Part shown: positions 20,863-32,563 of the stretch, piece after piece
Layout: each line of letters starts with the position of its first letter
How positions within the stretch are numbered: position 1 is the first letter of the stretch
Assembly: GCA_947683425.1 (NCBI GenBank)
Contig: CANTUQ010000050.1
Coordinates: forward strand, 8,052,501-8,116,500
Direction of reading: 5' to 3'
Length of the DNA: 64,000 bases
Origin: Excoecaria cochinchinensis
Taxonomy: Eukaryota; Streptophyta; Magnoliopsida; Malpighiales; Euphorbiaceae
Notes under the pieces: model-generated
Told to the model about the DNA's origin: nothing
Database searches by the model: none
What the model saw: only the letters and a program-made list of their open reading frames with translations
Made by a program: the position numbers and the translations under genes

Positions 20863-22663
20863 AAAAGCCCTTTGGTTGATTGCCCCCTGAGATGTCTTTA
20901 GCTGATTGTTTGGATTGATGTTTAGACTGATGTCGTCACTCAGCTTTTATCGGTGTCCCCATCTAATCTTTCTTATTGCAAAACTGGAAAACCAAATATG
21001 CAGGAAAAAATAGTGAGCATGCACGTGAAATGTATGTGTCATGCAGAAATGCAGGATAAGAATTCATCTAAGTGAGTTTGGAGACGATAGCCGAGCTAGG
21101 CTCAACTTGCTGTAGGATCGATGCCCTTTGGAATTGCTTTTGAATTTCGTGCCTTTGGGGTTACGAGGTTCTCATCTGATACTTGTAGTCATTTTTTGAA
21201 GGTAGTGCGTCCTTTATGGATTTTCGCACTAGCTTTTCTTAGCCGGAAATGCGTCCGTTTCGGATTTTCACATGACCCTGCGCCTTATTTTTGCCTGGAA
21301 TGGACCCAATCCAATCCAGTGGCTTTGTTTTTTTGGTTGAAGGACAGACTGCCTAATTCCAGGCTTTCACCCTATCCTTTTGCCTAACTTTTGCTTAGAG
21401 AGCCAATTACGGTTTTCATCTCTAACGGCTTTTTTTTTAAGGGTCGAAGCTGTTGCCAAATATCCTTTTAGTGTGATCAGCATGCATTTATGCCCATGTC
21501 ATGGCCGTCTGAGCTTGATTCTTCTCATGATGTTGCTGTAGAATTGCCTTCGCAATTGATAGCAAAATGAGTCGGCTGAAGGACCCGAGTGGTGAGAGTA
21601 GCAGCAATGTGCTAGACAATTTTGAGTATGTAAAATGAACTGCTCTGATCATATCAACATATTATGGTGTAAATTCATATGTTTCTGTTTGATTTCATTA
21701 CACATGATCATTATTTGGCATTAATCTCAAAAATACAAAACCTTATCTAATCTCGGGATGGATCTTGAAAGCATCAAACTCCTGTTATCAATCAGCTCTC
21801 TCGGGTTTTTTTGATTGAATATTTTCTCTCAGCCCTTAATTTTTGCCCAGAATGCTTTTTTCTTTCTGGCAGGGCGCCCAATTTTAGCAAAATCGCATTT
21901 TTTTTGTTTTCAACCTGCGGGGCATTTACTATTTATTTTTCTCTTTTTTTTAGCCTTTGCCATGGAACCTCCTTCAGGCTGTCGGTGTCGATTGTCATCT
22001 TTGAATTCTCTTTCATTATTGCCAGCTGGGACGGCTGCTCCTTTTGACAGAGGTTCGTTTAGCATCAAAGTCTTGTTCTTGGCACTTATGCAAACGGGCT
22101 GAGGTAGTGAGTTTCTTCACTTGGATCTTGGCCGTGAAAGTCTGTATTTTCCTTTTGCTAGCTTTGGAGGCTCGATTTCTGAAGTAACCTTTAATGGTTA
22201 AGATGGAGTTGTACGTTGGCCTCAAATGGTTTAGGGCAAGACTGTGGTTTTTTCTTTCTCTTCTTCTTCTTTTTTTTTTTTTTGAGGTAGGGCCAAGACT
22301 TTTTTTTTTTACGGTAATAAGCTGTCCTTCTAAGTTTGGCTATAAGGTTCCATGCTTTACTTATCTTGGTTTCAGATGGTTAAAGGTCAATCTTGATTGG
22401 CTTTGGGGTAACATCTCAAATGATTGGGAGGAAAGGACTCCTAAGGGCTTGGTTCTAATGAGCTATATGTTTCTTGTGAAGGCCCAGAGTTTCTTCTGCC
22501 TAACTTCTAATGTAACCCTTTAATGATCAGAGTTTTATTTTGCTTGGTTGCACTGTATACATCTTGGATGTTGAGGAGGCAAAGGAATAGCTTTTTGAAA
22601 CTTTGCTCGTCGTCATGTTGGCATATTGAAGCAGCGTTGTCCTAATAATATCCTTGTCAATCT
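20863..22663 (-). other. Non-coding 3' region of the Tat-like element
   Basis: About 1.8 kb between gag and the tandem repeats. I read both strands for reverse transcriptase (YxDD), integrase (HHCC, DDE) and protease (DTG/DSG) motifs and saw none. Open frames are short and mostly T-rich. Confidence 0.6.
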
Positions 22664-24629
22664 TCAACATATCATTCCAAGTCCAGGAAAAGGTTCTTTC
22701 ATTTTTTTCTTTGTTTTTTTGACATTATCTCTCAGAATTTTCCTCTTTTCAAGAGTTATATCAGATGCTATCAAGATTTTCTTTCGTTTTTCCAAAGTTT
22801 CGAGATTAAATGCAGCTATATTAGTTGAATTAATGTAAAAAATGAATGTATCATGATCATGTGAAATGAAATCATTAGAAACATCATACAAATAAGCAAA
22901 ATTGTTCATCTTATTAAAATTACCGATCATTACAAATATTGTTATAAAAAAGATGGTTCTTGGAATAATAACAAAAACTAAAAAAAGAACATAATCTTCA
23001 TTGTTTTCATCTCCACCCTCACTAGTGAATTAATCTACAGCCGCCACGAGAATCCCTTCTTCACTTGTCTTCCGACTAGTGATAACGACGGACTCAGCTT
23101 CATATAGCTCTTGCAAAACATGCCACTCAGGTGGACCAAACCCTATCATATTCATGGTGGGCGAACTGCATCATAGCCTGCCTTCTTCTTCTTCTCTCTC
23201 TTTTTAGGATCCGTGATCTATTTGGTGTCGATAAGATCTTGGATCTTGTTCCTCAAAGTCCGGCAGTAATCTGTCAGGTGCCCAGTGTGCTGATAGTAGG
23301 TGCAATACTGGTCATCTTTGTGCCCTGGCTGTCCTTGATTCATGGTTGGCCTAGGCGTTAAAGGTCGTAGCTTGCCCTCTTTTATCAATCTCTCCAGTAC
23401 CCAGGATAGAGAGCGACCTAAGTTAGAGTAGTACCTCTGACCCTGTCTAACCTCAGTAGCTGCAATCTCGACCGTCTTACCATTTATGCTATTATTGCTC
23501 CCGGTACCACCTGATTTATACCCTGACTGATTCCCATAACCTTTCCCAGTAATGTTATTTTGGCTTGCTTTTTTTGCTAGGTAAGCCCCTTCAGCCTCTA
23601 CAGCAATGTCTTTAAGTGACTCCCAATCTTTGAGCCCCTCAAAGCTGAGCAAGTCCCTCAAGTAAGGAGTTCCTGATAAATACCCTAATCTAGTCAGCGG
23701 TGTCAGGCTTTCTCTTCATCTCCATGACCCTATTCCTCCATCTAGTGAGGTATACGTGGAATGATTCGTCACTCCTTTGCTGTAAGAGCTCAAGGTCCTT
23801 CAAGGTGACCTCCATTCTGGTGCTACAGTTGTACTGCTTCATGAACTCTTCGGTTAAAAGGTCCCAATCCTCCTTGGACCTCCTATCCAACCCGTGGTAC
23901 CAGTCTACTGCAGGACCCACCAGACTAAGGCAGAAATATTCCACCTTCTGTTTCTTGCTCAACCATGTGCCTTTCATTACCAGGGTATACTGCTTGATAT
24001 GTGCAGATGGTCCGAAGTACCATTGATCTTCGGCAGCTCAGGCATCTTGAACCTTTGGGGCAGCAGCTCTTCATCCCCTAGATCTCTATCTTCAGGGTTG
24101 ATCCCTTTTTCAGCTGACAACATATGAGTGATTGCTTTAACCTGCTGTCTCATCCCTCTCATAGCCTCATCCTCTACCCTAGGTGCTCTATCCCTCATAG
24201 CTTAATGGACTATTGGCTCCTCGTCTTCCTCTTCCATCATGAAATCCTTATTAGGATTGGGGATCCTTTCCCTTCTTGGCTCAATAAGCACAGCAGCTCT
24301 ATGCTCATTGACAGGTTGATGGGCAGCAACTCTAATGAGGGGAGCCTCCCCACCAGCAAGCGCTTTGACTTGCCCCTGAGGAGGGACTGCCGGTGGTTGC
24401 AGAGCGGCAGGTGGCTGTGGAGCAACAGGTGCTTGAGGAGCAGGAGGGTGAGCAATCCTTTCGGCCATGCGCCCATCATATCTAACATCCTCCTTTCAAA
24501 GTCCGTTAGTCTCCTAGTAAGGTCTTGAGTGGTTAAAGCTCCGGTTTCTTCTACCATTGATGATTCTAGAGATGATTCACTGATCGATGAAAGTGACTCA
24601 AAATCCAAGTCAGACACTAATTCTGGCAA
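22664..24629 (-). pseudogene. gag: gag of the Tat-like element (frameshifted)
   Basis: The N-terminus (MPELVSDLDFESLSSISESS) is acidic. After a frameshift near 24480 comes a Pro/Ala-rich stretch (HPPAPQAPVAPQPPAALQPP). The retrotransposon gag domain follows: FKMPELPKINGTSD, then (23977-23690) FCLSLVGPAVDWYHGLDRRS, DLLTEEFMKQYNCS, FHVYLTRWRNRV. The C-terminal part (23661-23218) ends in a CCHC-like box, CTYYQHTGHLTDYCRTLR, then NKIQDLID. The frame is Y-substituted relative to the common C.YH...GH.T..C form. Further frame-shifted coding runs on to 22664 (MNMIGFGPPEWHVLQELYEA; NFAYLYDVSNDF). At least three frameshifts and two stops disable it. Intact Gag would form cytoplasmic particles and bind the element RNA. 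Confidence 0.8.
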
Positions 24630-25476
24630 TTCAAAAAGTAGATTTATCCTTACTAGCTGACCGTCGAAACCCCTAGTCCACTTAGGTGAATCTATGATGG
24701 CTGAAAATTTAAATTGTTAGAATGATGCATGAATGACATATACAATGCATGATCGTGTGTTATGCAACATTTACAACCACATACAAGCAAGTAGATCCTT
24801 CCAACCTTATCACTCCCACATATGAGGTAATGCAGTCTCTTTCCTAGGTGGGCTTAATCCATGGGTTAACGGGGAACCCAATGGACGCATATGGTGCTTG
24901 GCCAAAAACCAGCAGCATAACATCTCTTATCTAATGTGCATACATATGAATTTTGGCCTTTATTTATTTAAACATTTCAACCAAATTAAGATGGGCTCAC
25001 CAGGGCATGAAAGCCTTTGATAAAAGACAATTTAATTTGGTTGATTTTGTTCAATATATAATAGCCCACATAGCAAGCATCGTATTAAGGTACATTTCAC
25101 CTAGGAAAAGTATCTATTGACATTACATGAGCTTTGGTCAAAGGTGATGATACTTTAGGGCTACCCAAGCATGGTCACTGCTAATAGATCTAGCTCATCG
25201 CTAGCATAATGACCGATCGGGTCTCCATTTAATATATCATAATAGTACGAGGCTTAGGCTGGTGATTAACCTTAACATTTTCCGACATTGAGTGAACGTA
25301 GGGTCATGCTTCGGGAACTCACTGAGGTTAATAGAGGGACCAAACTAGCATAGATCTAAGACTCTAATGATATGCAATGCAGTTTCGAAAAGGGATGAAA
25401 TTTTTAAATTAAAACTCAATTATATGTTTTAACCAAGGTATTGTCAAAGCGAAGTCTCTTATGTCCCCAATGGAGT
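24630..25476 (-). other. Leader and primer-binding region of the Tat-like element
   Basis: Non-coding. At its right edge, on the minus strand, gcgtcaactccattggggac resembles the ggcgactccactggggac sequence that I recall at the 5' LTR/PBS junction of Tat/Ogre elements. The tRNA species is not assigned. Confidence 0.45.
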
Positions 25477-26574
25477 TGACGCGAGCTGACCGAAGACCCG
25501 CCTTTAGGGCGATCAGGAGAGGTTTATGAAAACTTACAAGAGATTGCAAGAGCGTCTATTTTGGGCAATAAGGAGGTTTCTTAGAGTCGCCACCCAATAA
25601 AATATTAGGAAAGGTCGTCTAGCCTCAATGAGCTTAAAAAAATACATATGCATCCATTTTGGGCAAGTCATAGATATTTTGGAGACCCCACCCCAATAGA
25701 ATATTGAGATGGTACTATAACCTCGCGGAGCCTAGGACTATGCAAATTGAGCCTATTTTGGCAACAAGAGATATTTTGGAGACCCCACCCCAATGAGACA
25801 TTGAAATGGTCCTCTAACCTCATTGAGCCTAAGACCAGAAATGGTTCGAGACTTTCTATTTATTCATACCTTTATTAAATTACAATTGAGTTTTGAATTT
25901 AAGATTTTATCCATTTTCTCATTTATTTTTAATGCAACAATTAGAGCACATATCAATCACATAATAAAACGGTAAATAAAAGAAAGATTAAAATAAGGTA
26001 AATAAAAGTACAATAAATTACAACAAAACTAAGGGCGAAATACAACGTCGAATGTAAATGAAGTGTAAATCATACATAAAACAAGGATGAGAACATTGGT
26101 CCTCGCATGTATAGTTAAATAAAATAATTTTTAAATGACAATTTATTTGCATAAAAAAACTAGAATATTGGTCCCATTTTATTAGAAAAAATCCAACTTA
26201 TTTATCAAAATATTTTTGTGTGATTTTTAATTAAACGTGCATAAAATAAATGATTTTATTAATAATTACATGACAAATAAATTAAAAATACAAATAAAGA
26301 AAAAATAATAAATACAATAAAAAGATAAGTCCCCGAATCTCCTCCTTCGTTTGCAAGGATGCTCAAACATGACAAAAATAAGTATTTGAAAACAAAAACA
26401 AATACAAATAAAATAATGTTAGTAATTAAATCAAAAAATTAATTAAATATATAAAATAATAAATAACAAATTAAAATAGATAAAATATGCATTATGGATG
26501 GCAAATAAATTAACTAACATAATAAATCAAATAAATTAGCATATTAACAAATAAAAACAAATAAAAACACAAAT

Positions 26575-26657
<83 letters not shown>

Positions 26658-27877
26658 GGCAATAATAATAATAATAACAAAAAGGAAGAACAAACAAATA
26701 AATAAGATAAAATAAAAAGAATATTAAAAATGTTAAATCTATATCTAAAATCATATAAAATAAATAAATAAACGATAAATTAAAAGATCTATATAATGAC
26801 TAATTAAATATGAACAAAAATAAATAAAAGAAAAATAAAATTAAGAGATCGAGTTTAGAATGTTTACCCTCAGATTTCGAATTTTATGGAGAAAAAATAT
26901 GATTGATTTTCCTTTTTTTGATTCATAAAGAAGAAATAATAAAAATTAAAATTTTATTCCAAAAGAAAATTGCTTAAAATAATAGAAGAAAATAAATTAA
27001 TTTTCAAGAACAAAGAATTGATTACTTTGTCTCAAGTATGATTATTGATTAAAATTAAAAAAAAAAAAGGAAGAAAAGAAATTTAATTTCCAAGAACAGA
27101 AAATTATTTTCTTTATTTCAAGAAATTATTATTGATAAAAAAAATAAATCTCAATAACAAACAATGATTTTTTTTGTCTCAAGAAAAATTCTTGATTAAA
27201 AATTAAATTTTTAACCTTAAGAATTTTTATTTGGAGAAGAAAAATAAAAGAAATGTAGAGAGAATTCTTGGAGAAAAAAAAGAAAAGTAAAATGAAGATT
27301 TTTTTTATCAAAAGAGAATTCCCCCTTCCTTCTTTCTAAATTTTTCTATTTAAATAAGTAAAAATGGAAAAAATTATTAATTAAGGAAGAAAATAGGAAT
27401 TTTATCAAATTCCCCTTAATTTGGGTGCAAAAAAGGAAATTATCATTAAAAATCCCGAAAAAAATGGTGAAAAAGTCAATAAAATCAAGAAAAACGAAAA
27501 AAAATGGGCGAAAAATGTGTTTGCGGCAGACCAGGGGTGACCAATGCCCGTCGGTGTGCGCGCTCGCCCAACGCGGAGCGACGCCTAGAGCGCAGGCGAC
27601 CCTCGCGCGTCGCTCGCACGCAGGCGCCTCGCAGCGCGCTCCGCGCTCCGACGTGGCCTAAAATTATTATTCTTTTTTTAAAATCTAACTAAAAACACAA
27701 TAATTTTCAAACTCCATTTTTAAAATTTAATTTTTAATACATTTATTATTATTTTTTTTATTCTAAAAAGCAAATTTAACAAGTAAATCATCATTTTTAA
27801 CTTTTTTGCCTGTGAATAGGCATCTAATCATCATTGGATAACTCTGATTTAGGCTGACTCAGGACCCGGTGTCTATA
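25477..27877 (-). repeat. 5' LTR of the Tat-like element
   Basis: About 2.4 kb, homologous to 17679-20142 throughout. Its right end, ggacccggtgtctata, has ca changed to ta, and the left edge is uncertain by a few bases. It contains aat and gat microsatellites (26575-26660) and the shorter GC island (27505-27656). Confidence 0.8.
27505..27656. repeat. GC-rich island in the 5' LTR
   Basis: About 150 bp, GC-rich, with gtgcgcgctcgcccaacgcg and gcgcgtcgctcgcacgcagg. It aligns with 19733-19920 only in blocks. The copy at 19733 has extra material around 19782-19860. Confidence 0.75.
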
Positions 27878-30800
27878 AGGTTCCTCTACTATTCATAGTT
27901 CTGATGTTAGTTGCAGTAATACAGAAGGTGGAGATGAGGATTGGGGAGAAGCTAATGTTGATGCTGATGCTGATAAGGTAGGAGAAAAAGATGATAAAGC
28001 ACATACTGATGTTCTAATAGGTGATATTGTTGTTCCAGTAGTTGATGAAAAAAATGGATGAAGTTGAAGGTGGTGATGTTCCAGTGGGTCAGCAGCATGA
28101 TGAACCTGAAAATGAAATGTTTAATGATCCTGATTACAAAATTCCAGCTGATGATCACAACTTTCAAGATGGTTTAAATGAAAAAAATATATGGATAACA
28201 ATAGGGGTAGGCCAAGTGGCAGTTCATCTAGCCAACATTCTTCTAAAATTCACAGAGCTGAGGTAGATACTGGAGATAAATCCGAATGCTATGACTCTGA
28301 AAAATTGGACTTAGGAGTTGATAGTGATGAGGAAGCAGGTGAAAGGATCAAGTACCTTGAATTTAATGAAGAAAAACGTACAGACAATCATGTTATACTT
28401 CATGGAATGAAGTTTAGGAATTTTGAACAATTCTAAAAGGCCTGCAGGAATTGGGGCATAAATAATAGGTGGGATTGGTTGTTTCCGACAAATGACAAGT
28501 TGAGGTATACTTGCAGATGTAAACATCCATTATGCAAATTCAGATTATTTATTTCAAAGGTTAGCAAAGATAACCCCACATTTCAAATTAAGAATTCTAA
28601 TTTTTTTTTTCGCTCATGCTCTAATATTTTCAAAAATAAAAATCTGACATCACAATAGATAGCAAGTAAATATTATGCCAAATTTAGAGCTGATCCAAGT
28701 TGGATCTTGAAATGTATTAAAAAGCAAATGAATTATGATTTAGGATATATAATATCAAGAATGAAAGCATGGAGATCAAAAGATATGGCTTTAAAATGGA
28801 TTTATAAAGATGAGAATTTGCAATATAGTTCATTGTTGAGGTATCGGGTTGAACTTATGGACACTAATCCCGATACTACTGCTATCATTTGGAGGGAAGA
28901 AAATAAATTTAAGGGTTTGGGGCCATTAAAGAAAGCATTCAAATATGGATGTAGGCCAATTATAAGCATGGATGCATGTTGGCTTAAGGGTACATTTGGG
29001 GGAAATTTGTTGACGACAGTTGGTATTGATCCTAATGATTGCATATTCCCCATAGCATATGTAGCCATAGATGGAGTTGAATCAATTAAGATATGGAACC
29101 GGTTCCTATATACACTATCTTATAATCTTGAAATCATTGACAATAGCAAGAATTGTTAGATGTTCGATAGACAAAAGGTATATTTATTTTCAAATTTTAC
29201 TTAAAAAATAATTTCATGTAATATTTATGATGGTGTCTTTATGTTAATGTTGTTTTATTAATGCAGTTCAAGAGCTATTTCTAGAGTCTGAACACATAAA
29301 TTATGTCAGACATTTGTATCAAAACTTCAAAGAAAAATTCAAGTGCAAAGCATTGAAGTATTTGATTTGGAATGTTGCTAGGGCCAGCAATGCACCTTAA
29401 TTTAAGAAGGCAATAGATTGTATCAAGAATGAGAATCCATATGGATTTAATTGGCTATAGCACCTTAATAAGCCATATCATAGCTGGACAAGATCATTGT
29501 TCAAGACACAAACTAAGCGTGATATGCTCTTGAACAATCTGTGTGAGTGTTTTAATAGGTAAGTTCTAATTTTTAGCACAGAAGTAGTATGTCAATGTTG
29601 TGGTATGTTTCTTATGCATTATTTTATTTTAATACAGTCAGATTTGTGGTACTGTTATTTATACTATATTACTAGAGTTATACTATAACTTGTTTTATGT
29701 TTACTTTTTTTTTAAAATTCTCATTCAAATAAAACAGAAATTAGACAATTCAAATAGAATAGAATCTGGGGCAAATTTGTTGTAGGCTTTATTGGAGTGA
29801 CACCACCACCTTGTTTAGATGTGTTTAGATGTGTTTATTGCTATTTATACTATATATCAATTGGCTATAGTGTAACTTATTTTATGTTTACTTTTTTTAA
29901 GAATCTCATTTTATGACTTGTTTGTTTCTGTATGCTCTACTAGTATAATTAGTTGTACCTAACTAATTCAGTTTTATGTTTTTTTTTTTTTTAGAAAAAA
30001 AATCTTATTTTATGACTTATTTATGAAGATACATTTTAAAAGAGAGGGACATGCCAATTATCACAATGTTAGAAATTATCAAATCCAAATTGATGAAAAG
30101 GTTGTATAATAATAGTGAATGGATAAAAAATGTACTAGTAGAATCTATCCAAAGGTTGAAAAGAAGTTTAAGAAAATTAGAGAAGCTGCTGGTTACTTTT
30201 AGGTTGGGAAATCAGGTGGTGAAAAAGTCCAAGTGAATGTTCTAGAGAGGCCTTTTAAGTTGACCTAGTTGCTATGACTTGTTCTTGTATGGGATGGGAG
30301 TTAACAGGGTTTGCCATGTCCACGTGCAACTGCTGGTCTCATTACAAACAATGATGACCCTTATAATTATGTGAGCGAGTATTATAGTGTTGACACATTC
30401 AAGAAAGTCTACTCCCATTTCATTAACCTAACTAACCCTCAAGACCATTGGCCTGAAGTTTCTAATGGAACTGATGTTATTCCCCAAGTTTAAGAAAAGA
30501 AAAGAAAGAGAAAGCCTAAGTCTATGAGGAAGCAGCCTGAGGAACTGCAGTAGCTAAGGGATAAAAAGAAGGTGCAAAGAGAAGTTATAAGCACAAATAA
30601 ATCTGCTAGAACCCAAAAATTTGTATAAAGATAGTATCACCATCATGTGTAGGGTATGTGGTCAAGTTGGACATAATGGTAAAAGACATGGTACTCAAAG
30701 TAAGACTTTAAGGTCAGCAGTTGTTAGAGCTGGAACCCAACCTCAGCCAACAGATGATCAAAATACCTAACCTGATGCATCTAATATTAGTACTCAAGTA

Positions 30801-31074
30801 ATTAAGTTTAATAATTGGCTCATTGTTCATTTTATATTTTTTTTATTCAATCTATATAACATATATCATTTGCTTCTATTTGCTGTAGGAAAGCATGTCT
30901 CAACTAACACAGTCAAGTGATATTTTAGATGCTGCCAATAAATCAGTTAGGAAGAGGAAGATGAATCCAAGAAAACCTAAGAGTGTCAAGAAGGGCAAAG
31001 TGGTTCCATCAAGCTACAAGGGCCAAAGTTCAACACAATATCAGAATTTTGCACATGGAGACTCTGCAACATAA
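27878..31074 (+). pseudogene. MULE transposase, central and C-terminal parts
   Basis: After an acidic linker (27878-28380) comes the MuDR DNA-binding region (RNWGINNRWDWLFPTNDKLRY...CKHPLC). The catalytic core follows (28707-29159): CRPIISMDACWLKGTFGGNL with the first DDE Asp, LTTVGIDPNDCIFPIAYVAI, then MFDRQK. After an intron (about 29176-29264) comes YVRHLYQNFKEKFKCKALKY. A further exon (30051-30236) gives PIITMLEIIKSKLMKRL. The SWIM finger reads CSC...GLPCPRATAGL; its usual His is Arg. A zinc knuckle, CRVCGQVGHNGKRH (about 30650), and a basic tail end at 31072-31074. Intact enzymes excise and insert MULE DNA in the nucleus. In-frame stops at several places disable this copy. Confidence 0.85.
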
Positions 31075-32333
31075 ATATTTTAAAGTTTATAATGTTAAAA
31101 TAAGTTGTTTTTGTTTTTCTTTTTGTTGATTTTAATTTCTCCAAATTAGTTACACAGTTGTGTTTTTTGACTTCAACTGATGTAAATGTGTTACACAACT
31201 GTATTTGTTAATTTTAACTTGTGTAAATGTGTTACACAGCTGTGTTTGTTGACTTCAACTTTTGTAATTGTGTTACACAGCTGTGTTAGGCTTTTGTGTT
31301 GTAATACCAATGTAACTTAATGTAGCTATAAATGGAAATCTTTTTGTGTTTCAATGGATAGGTTCATTGGCAAATGATTTTTTTTTAACTAGCATTTGGG
31401 TTACATACTTCTATTCACAAATTTACAATTGATATTTTTGTACTACTTGTGCCTTGTGGCTTAAATCAAGAACTAAGGTTATTTCATGTTGGCATATTAC
31501 CCTTGATTCTTAACTTAAACATGGCCACCATGTTAAAATTTGTTAATGACCATAGCTGCCCTAACACATGCAAGAAAAGCCTTTCAAAAAGACAATGTCT
31601 TCCATTATCATAATATTAGGCACTAGCCAGTACATACAATTACAATTCATTATCATATATCTGCTTGTTTATGGCTGACATATATTAATCAAACATCCAA
31701 TAATTTAACATATTACACAATTCTCAACTCCATTCTCCATTGTTCTAGTACTGGATAAGAAATATTACAGTAAAAAATAAAGAAAGAAAACAATAATGCT
31801 CTAGCAGATAAAAGAGCAGATATTATACTTGTCGTGTCCCTTTTGATTCTTCGTAGCTAACTCCCTCTCCAATCTTCCAATTTTTCTTAACAAACCATTT
31901 ATTATATGATTTGCACTATTAGGTAATGAGACATCATACCATTTAAAAAATTCACACCCTCTATTATCCTAAAATAGAGAAATTTTAATAACAATGATAG
32001 ATCGAAGATAAATTAAAAATCAAGTTTTAGGATTCTTAGTATAAAGCTTACCCGAGTAAGATGACAGGTGAAAAACCTCCTCGTTGGATTATTTTTTGTC
32101 TTAGAAGTCTTCATTACGGCTTCAACTTGGCAACCACAATAAGATATAACAATTCCTCTTCCTTCTCTATGACTATAACAATTTCTAGTTTTGATGAAAA
32201 GGAATAAGAAGCCATTGAAGAAGAGATGAAAATAAGGAAGAGAAGATGAGATCGCGAGAGAGCACAGTGAGAGAGAAAGGAGATCGAAAATAACGAGAAA
32301 GAGGAGAAAGAGAGAGAAGCTGTAAAAATATGA

Positions 32334-32563
32334 TTTTATTAATTTTTTTACTTCATGCCATGTCGAATCTAGTCAGAGGATGACGTGGCAAGGTGTGTGA
32401 ACTTAAATTACACGCATCATTCGTCGGAATACCCAATTTTTGGCTTTTATGACTTTTCTATTACAAAATAATACTTGGGTTATTTGTTCATTACAAATCA
32501 TAATATAGTGAGCATAGCATTATAATTGCTAAAGTTGAATCACCACAGATATAATTAATCCTA
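32334..32563 (-). repeat. Right TIR of the larger MULE
   Basis: In reverse complement it begins ggattaattatatctgtggt and continues with the same word order as the TIR at 1940 (gtggtaactaaactttc; cacttaa..gatttgtat; aactcaacttttattttgtaa; gattcgacatggca). Identity is moderate. Confidence 0.6.

Larger units (their letters stand above)
17679..27877 (-). mobile_element. Gag-only Tat-like LTR retrotransposon (Ty3/gypsy), minus strand
   Basis: On the minus strand the order is: 5' LTR (27877-25477), primer-site region, leader, gag (24629-22664), about 1.8 kb of non-coding sequence, tandem repeats (20862-20305), polypurine tract (20161-20143) and 3' LTR (20142-17679). The ends are tgtaga...gtcaca in element sense. 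Flanks are aggtc and aggtt, a 5-bp target duplication with one change, and it sits inside the MULE transposase gene. I could find no protease, reverse transcriptase, RNase H or integrase motif in about 5.3 kb of interior. This makes it a non-autonomous, gag-bearing element that would need pol from a partner. Confidence 0.85.
17055..32563 (+). mobile_element. Full-length-derived MULE transposon, split by a retrotransposon
   Basis: The transposase N-terminus lies at 17174-17672 and the rest at 27878-31074, both on the plus strand. Between them is the 17679-27877 LTR element, flanked by aggtc on the left and aggtt on the right. The right TIR (32334-32563) resembles the TIRs of the 1.6-kb MULE at 1940-3542. 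The left TIR is not seen. The sequence left of 17055 is the CACTA element, which either inserted into the MULE or replaced its left end. Confidence 0.75.

Noticed and set aside
22194..22523. Plus-strand 109-residue frame in the non-coding part of the Tat-like element
   Set aside because: It runs opposite to the element's sense, has T-rich low-complexity segments, and no family is visible.
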